Below, piece by piece: positions 5,395 through 8,260 of a stretch of DNA of 8,260 bases. Origin of the DNA: Anaerolineales bacterium (GTDB lineage: Bacteria; Chloroflexota; Anaerolineae; 4572-78; J111). How positions within the stretch are numbered: position 1 is the first letter of the stretch; each line of letters begins with the position of its first letter. The translations under genes and the position numbers were made by a program. The stretch is taken from contig JAAUSP010000327.1 of assembly GCA_012032575.1 (NCBI GenBank), positions 1-8,260 of the forward strand, in the 5' to 3' direction. Under the pieces are notes generated by a model that was not told where the DNA came from, did not search any database, and was given only the letters and a program-made list of their open reading frames with translations.

Positions 5395-5631
5395 ATGGTT
5401 TACGAACCCAAAGCCGGCGACATTATTAAGATACACTCCTGGCACGGCGTAATTCTGGAAGTTTTTACCAGCAAAACTGGACGGACAGTGCTGCAAGTTC
5501 AAACGGCCTGGAATGTGTTTCGAGGTTATTCCCCTGGGTTTATTGAGGTCGAAGCTGCGCCGGAAACGATTACCCCGGCGACGCGAGCAGACCTTCAAGA
5601 GTTACGAGAGGTTGAGTCAGAACGATTTTAA
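5395..5631 (+). CDS. Small hypothetical protein, beta-rich N-terminus
   Basis: This is a 78-residue protein and the only plus-strand gene in the window. ATG 5395 has GAGAGG about ten bases upstream; a TTG at 5386 in the same frame sits too close to that site. GDIIKIHSWHGVILEVFTSK, then TVLQVQTAWNVFRGYSPGFIEV, alternates hydrophobic and polar residues as in a small beta barrel (SH3/KOW-like size). The rest is a Pro-Thr linker and a charged helix (ATRADLQELREVESERF). No catalytic motif, membrane segment or signal peptide is visible. I do not recognise the family. Its stop is 12 bases from the stop of the convergent ATPase gene, with no terminator between. It may bind nucleic acid or a protein partner, which is a guess from fold size alone. 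Confidence 0.6.
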   Translation: MVYEPKAGDIIKIHSWHGVILEVFTSKTGRTVLQVQTAWNVFRGYSPGFIEVEAAPETITPATRADLQELREVESERF

Positions 5632-5643
5632 CCTTTAACGGCT

Positions 5644-8260
5644 TCAACTCCCCCGGCTGGCCTTTAAAATGTGCCGGTTGACCAATACATTTGCCAGAAA
5701 TCCCTGGCGCTGCAAATCGTCGGGGATGAGTTTGGCCCGGCGCATCACTTCGGCGTGGGCCTGGCGGAGATAGTGTTGTGCCTGAGTCATCTGGCCCAGG
5801 GCGGCCAAAATCTGGCTGTGCTGAAAATAGATTTCCGCCGCCGAAATTTGCAGCGAATGGATATAGGTCAGCCGCTCCAGGTGGCTAATGGCCACACTGG
5901 AGCTTTTGAAGGCGTCGTCAAATTCGCTCAGGTGGTACAGGCTGGCGCTGCGCAGGTAATGCCCCAGTAACTCGTGCTCAAAATGGTCGCCTTCCACGGC
6001 CAGCTTGATAACCTGATTGCTTACCCGGATAGCATAGGTCAGGTTATCGTCGCCACCTAAACGCTGGTAGTAAGCGGCCAGCGCCTCGTAACTGCGGAAA
6101 ATCAGGCTGGAATCCTGCCGTTCTTCGCCCTGGCGCACAGCCTGCTCCAGCAGGCTAACGGCTGCATCGAGCTGATCGGTAGCCATCAAAACCAATCCCA
6201 GCGAGATCATGGCATAAATCTTGCCGCGCTGGTGGTGCGAGGTGTTAAAAATCACCTGGGCCTGCTCATAGCTAACCTGGGCCGCCTCATAATCGCCCAG
6301 GTTGTACCAGGCGTTGCCCATGTCGTACACGTCCCACCCCACTTGCAGGGTGGCTCCCATACTTTCGGAAATCTCTTTGGCTTGCTCGTACAAATTGAGG
6401 GCGTGAGCGTAATTGTTGACAAACATGGCCAGGCCGCCCATGCCCCACAGCGTCCATGCTTCTTCCAGGCGATTGCCCGTTTCGCGGCAGATAGCCAGCG
6501 CCCGCTCGAAATAGATCGAAGCCCGCTCCGGGTCGTGCAGCGTGTCGGTGTAGATGTGGCCGACCAGTTCGGTCAGACGGCCTTCCCGCCGCCGGTCGCC
6601 TAACTCCTGGGCAATTAACAGGGCTTGGGCGGCATAATTCATACTGTCGGCGTCGCGGCGGGTCCACAGGACGCGGGCAATTTGCTCCAGGCAGACCTGC
6701 TCGCCGCGCCGGTCGTTATTTTTCTGAGCGACCTCCAGCCCCTGGCGGGCCACTTTTTCGGCCTGGTTGAGCCGGCCCACGTGCCAATGATACAACGCCA
6801 GCCACGACATCACTTCGACCCAGCGGGTCTGGTCATCCAGGGCTTCGGCGGCTTCGAGCAGGGCTTCCAGGGCCTCCAGTTCGTGGCTGCGGTCGCTCAT
6901 GATGTGCAAAATGGCCTGCTCCTGGCTCAATAGGTCAAAGCGCTGGATCAGGTTGGCCTGCCTGTCTGACTCATTCAAGTCGAGCGCGGCATCCTCCATG
7001 ATCTCGCGGGCCTGTCTGAAATAACCAACCGCCTCGGCGTTGGCGTGAACCTGGCGGGCAATATCGCCGGCCTGGCGTAGATAGCAAACCGCCATATCTT
7101 CCCGTCCCCCGGCAATAAAGTGATGGGCCAGTACCGCCGGCTTTTCGATGGGCCGGTCGCCGGCCCGTTTTTCCATGGCTTGAGCCACGCGCAGATGCAG
7201 CAAACGGCGGCGCAGCGGGCGCAGCTCCTCATACAGGGTTTCACGAATAATGGCGTGTTGAAACTGGTAGGTCACGTCCAGGCCGAAATGGCTGTTCCCA
7301 TTGGGCTGGTCCACAATCTTGTTCATCTCAATCAACTGGTACAAAAACGACTCTTCAAAAGCCGCCTCGATGATTTCCTCGCCGTGAGGGCTGGCCTCGG
7401 TCAGCAGTTCCAGGTTAAAGGCGCGGCCAATGGTGGCGGCCAATTGCAGCAGTTCCAGGGTGGATTTTTTGATGCGCTTGAGCCGGCCATCCAACCCTGA
7501 CTTGATACTGCCCGGCACATGCAGCCGATCCGTATCGCGCTGCTCCCAGTGACCATCGCGCAGCATAATCTGGCCGTCAATGGCCAGGCTCTTGACCACT
7601 TCCTCCACAAACAGGGGATTGCCTTCGGTCACATCGTAAATCGAGCGGACAAACTCATCGCTGACCGGGTCGCCCAGCAGGGCTTCCAGCATTTGCCGCA
7701 CCGCTGTATCGGGCAGGCGGGCCAGCGGCATACGGTAGACCAGCTCCGATACCGCCAGCACGGCAATGTGATGGTTGATCGCCGTGGAAAAGCCGACGGA
7801 CACATCGCGATACGCCCCGGCTATCAGCAGCGAACTGCCGACCGAGTTGCCGGCCAGTGTTTCCAGCATTTCCAGGCTGCCGGGGTCGGCAAAGTGCAGG
7901 TCGTCCAGCAGCAGCAGGACAGGCCGCTCGTTGGCCATGTTCAAAAAGAAGCTGCTGACCTGTTCCAACAGCCGCGCCCGTTCGGCGTCGGCGCTGAGGG
8001 GTGGGTTGGGTTGAATATAGCCCAATTTGTCCCCCAACTGCGGAGCCAGCTTGACCACTTCGCCGGCGATAAAACCGGGGGCGTGGCGGCGCAGGGTGTC
8101 CGCCGGCTGCTCGCGGACATAGTTCCGCAGGGCAGCGGCAAAGAGGGTATAGGGTGTACCTATGTCTTCTTCGCGGGCCAGGCCCTGCAACACGTAGCCA
8201 TCGCGCAGACCGGCATAAACCTGCAATTCGCGCAGCAGCCGGCTTTGCAATCCACCCTCG
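5644..8260 (-). CDS. AAA-type ATPase with TPR repeats, N-terminus beyond the window
   Basis: The visible 3' part of this gene encodes over 870 residues; the frame is still open at 8260, and the first possible start (TTG 8250) is internal. The family is the large bacterial signalling ATPases often fused to a kinase, cyclase or LuxR domain at one end. Counting from that TTG, VLLLLDDLHFAD (111-122) is Walker B, IAGAYRDV (143-150) a sensor-like strand, and VTEGNPLFVEEV (207-218) the hallmark motif that follows it. YQFQHAIIRETLYEEL (327-342) closes the winged-helix part. From about 380 to 860 runs a TPR-type helical array (for example YAHALNLYEQAKEISES and YEAAQVSYEQAQVIF), a protein-binding surface. 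The P-loop region at the window edge reads EGGLQSRLLREL, lacking the usual Gly-Lys before Ser. The upstream domain decides the function and cannot be seen. Confidence 0.88.
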   Translation of the reverse strand, partial: EGGLQSRLLRELQVYAGLRDGYVLQGLAREEDIGTPYTLFAAALRNYVREQPADTLRRHAPGFIAGEVVKLAPQLGDKLGYIQPNPPLSADAERARLLEQVSSFFLNMANERPVLLLLDDLHFADPGSLEMLETLAGNSVGSSLLIAGAYRDVSVGFSTAINHHIAVLAVSELVYRMPLARLPDTAVRQMLEALLGDPVSDEFVRSIYDVTEGNPLFVEEVVKSLAIDGQIMLRDGHWEQRDTDRLHVPGSIKSGLDGRLKRIKKSTLELLQLAATIGRAFNLELLTEASPHGEEIIEAAFEESFLYQLIEMNKIVDQPNGNSHFGLDVTYQFQHAIIRETLYEELRPLRRRLLHLRVAQAMEKRAGDRPIEKPAVLAHHFIAGGREDMAVCYLRQAGDIARQVHANAEAVGYFRQAREIMEDAALDLNESDRQANLIQRFDLLSQEQAILHIMSDRSHELEALEALLEAAEALDDQTRWVEVMSWLALYHWHVGRLNQAEKVARQGLEVAQKNNDRRGEQVCLEQIARVLWTRRDADSMNYAAQALLIAQELGDRRREGRLTELVGHIYTDTLHDPERASIYFERALAICRETGNRLEEAWTLWGMGGLAMFVNNYAHALNLYEQAKEISESMGATLQVGWDVYDMGNAWYNLGDYEAAQVSYEQAQVIFNTSHHQRGKIYAMISLGLVLMATDQLDAAVSLLEQAVRQGEERQDSSLIFRSYEALAAYYQRLGGDDNLTYAIRVSNQVIKLAVEGDHFEHELLGHYLRSASLYHLSEFDDAFKSSSVAISHLERLTYIHSLQISAAEIYFQHSQILAALGQMTQAQHYLRQAHAEVMRRAKLIPDDLQRQGFLANVLVNRHILKASRGS

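Overview
The window most resembles an accessory or intergenic-rich stretch of a bacterial chromosome from Chloroflexota, perhaps Anaerolineae. This rests on GC-rich genes with GC-rich codon choice, a large AAA-type ATPase with a TPR tail, a fragment of a second STAND NTPase, a VapBC-like pair, and many short hairpin-forming repeats between genes. The taxonomy is inference only; no marker gene is present. All but one of the genes lie on the minus strand.

Region by region (low to high coordinate). 1-95 holds a short inverted repeat and a (CATCACG)4 heptamer tract. 77-517 is a remnant of a STAND NTPase whose N-terminus and P-loop run straight into what looks like the last TPR helix. 518-894 has no gene and holds nested inverted repeats and two hairpins. 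895-1519 is a PIN-domain toxin and its small antitoxin, overlapping and preceded by a strong ribosome binding site. 1520-1858 has no gene and holds two further inverted repeats. 1859-2816 is a glycyl-radical-enzyme activase that needs a one-base frameshift in an 8-A run to be read whole. 2980-3957 is a ROK-family sugar kinase or regulator. 4032-4880 is an RmlD-like dTDP-4-dehydrorhamnose reductase. 4966-5121 is a 51-codon frame, probably the 3' end of a lost gene, below a near-consensus sigma-70 promoter and two overlapping small hairpins. 5395-5631 is the only plus-strand gene, a small hypothetical protein. 5644 to the window edge is a large AAA ATPase/TPR signalling protein lacking its N-terminus.

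How they fit together: rmlD, the ROK gene and the activase are co-oriented and could share transcription from the promoter near 5200, but gaps of 74 and 163 bases filled with repeats argue for loose linkage, and no common pathway is evident. The activase has no glycyl-radical enzyme beside it here. Several genes show decay or altered key residues: an internally deleted STAND gene, a frameshifted activase missing ferredoxin-type cysteines, a PIN toxin lacking one acidic residue, and a ROK protein with Met at the usual sugar-binding Glu.

I did not find a clear new multi-gene system. The most notable features are a period-7 repeat family at four or five intergenic loci, the homopolymer frameshift, and the promoter with two mutually exclusive hairpins.
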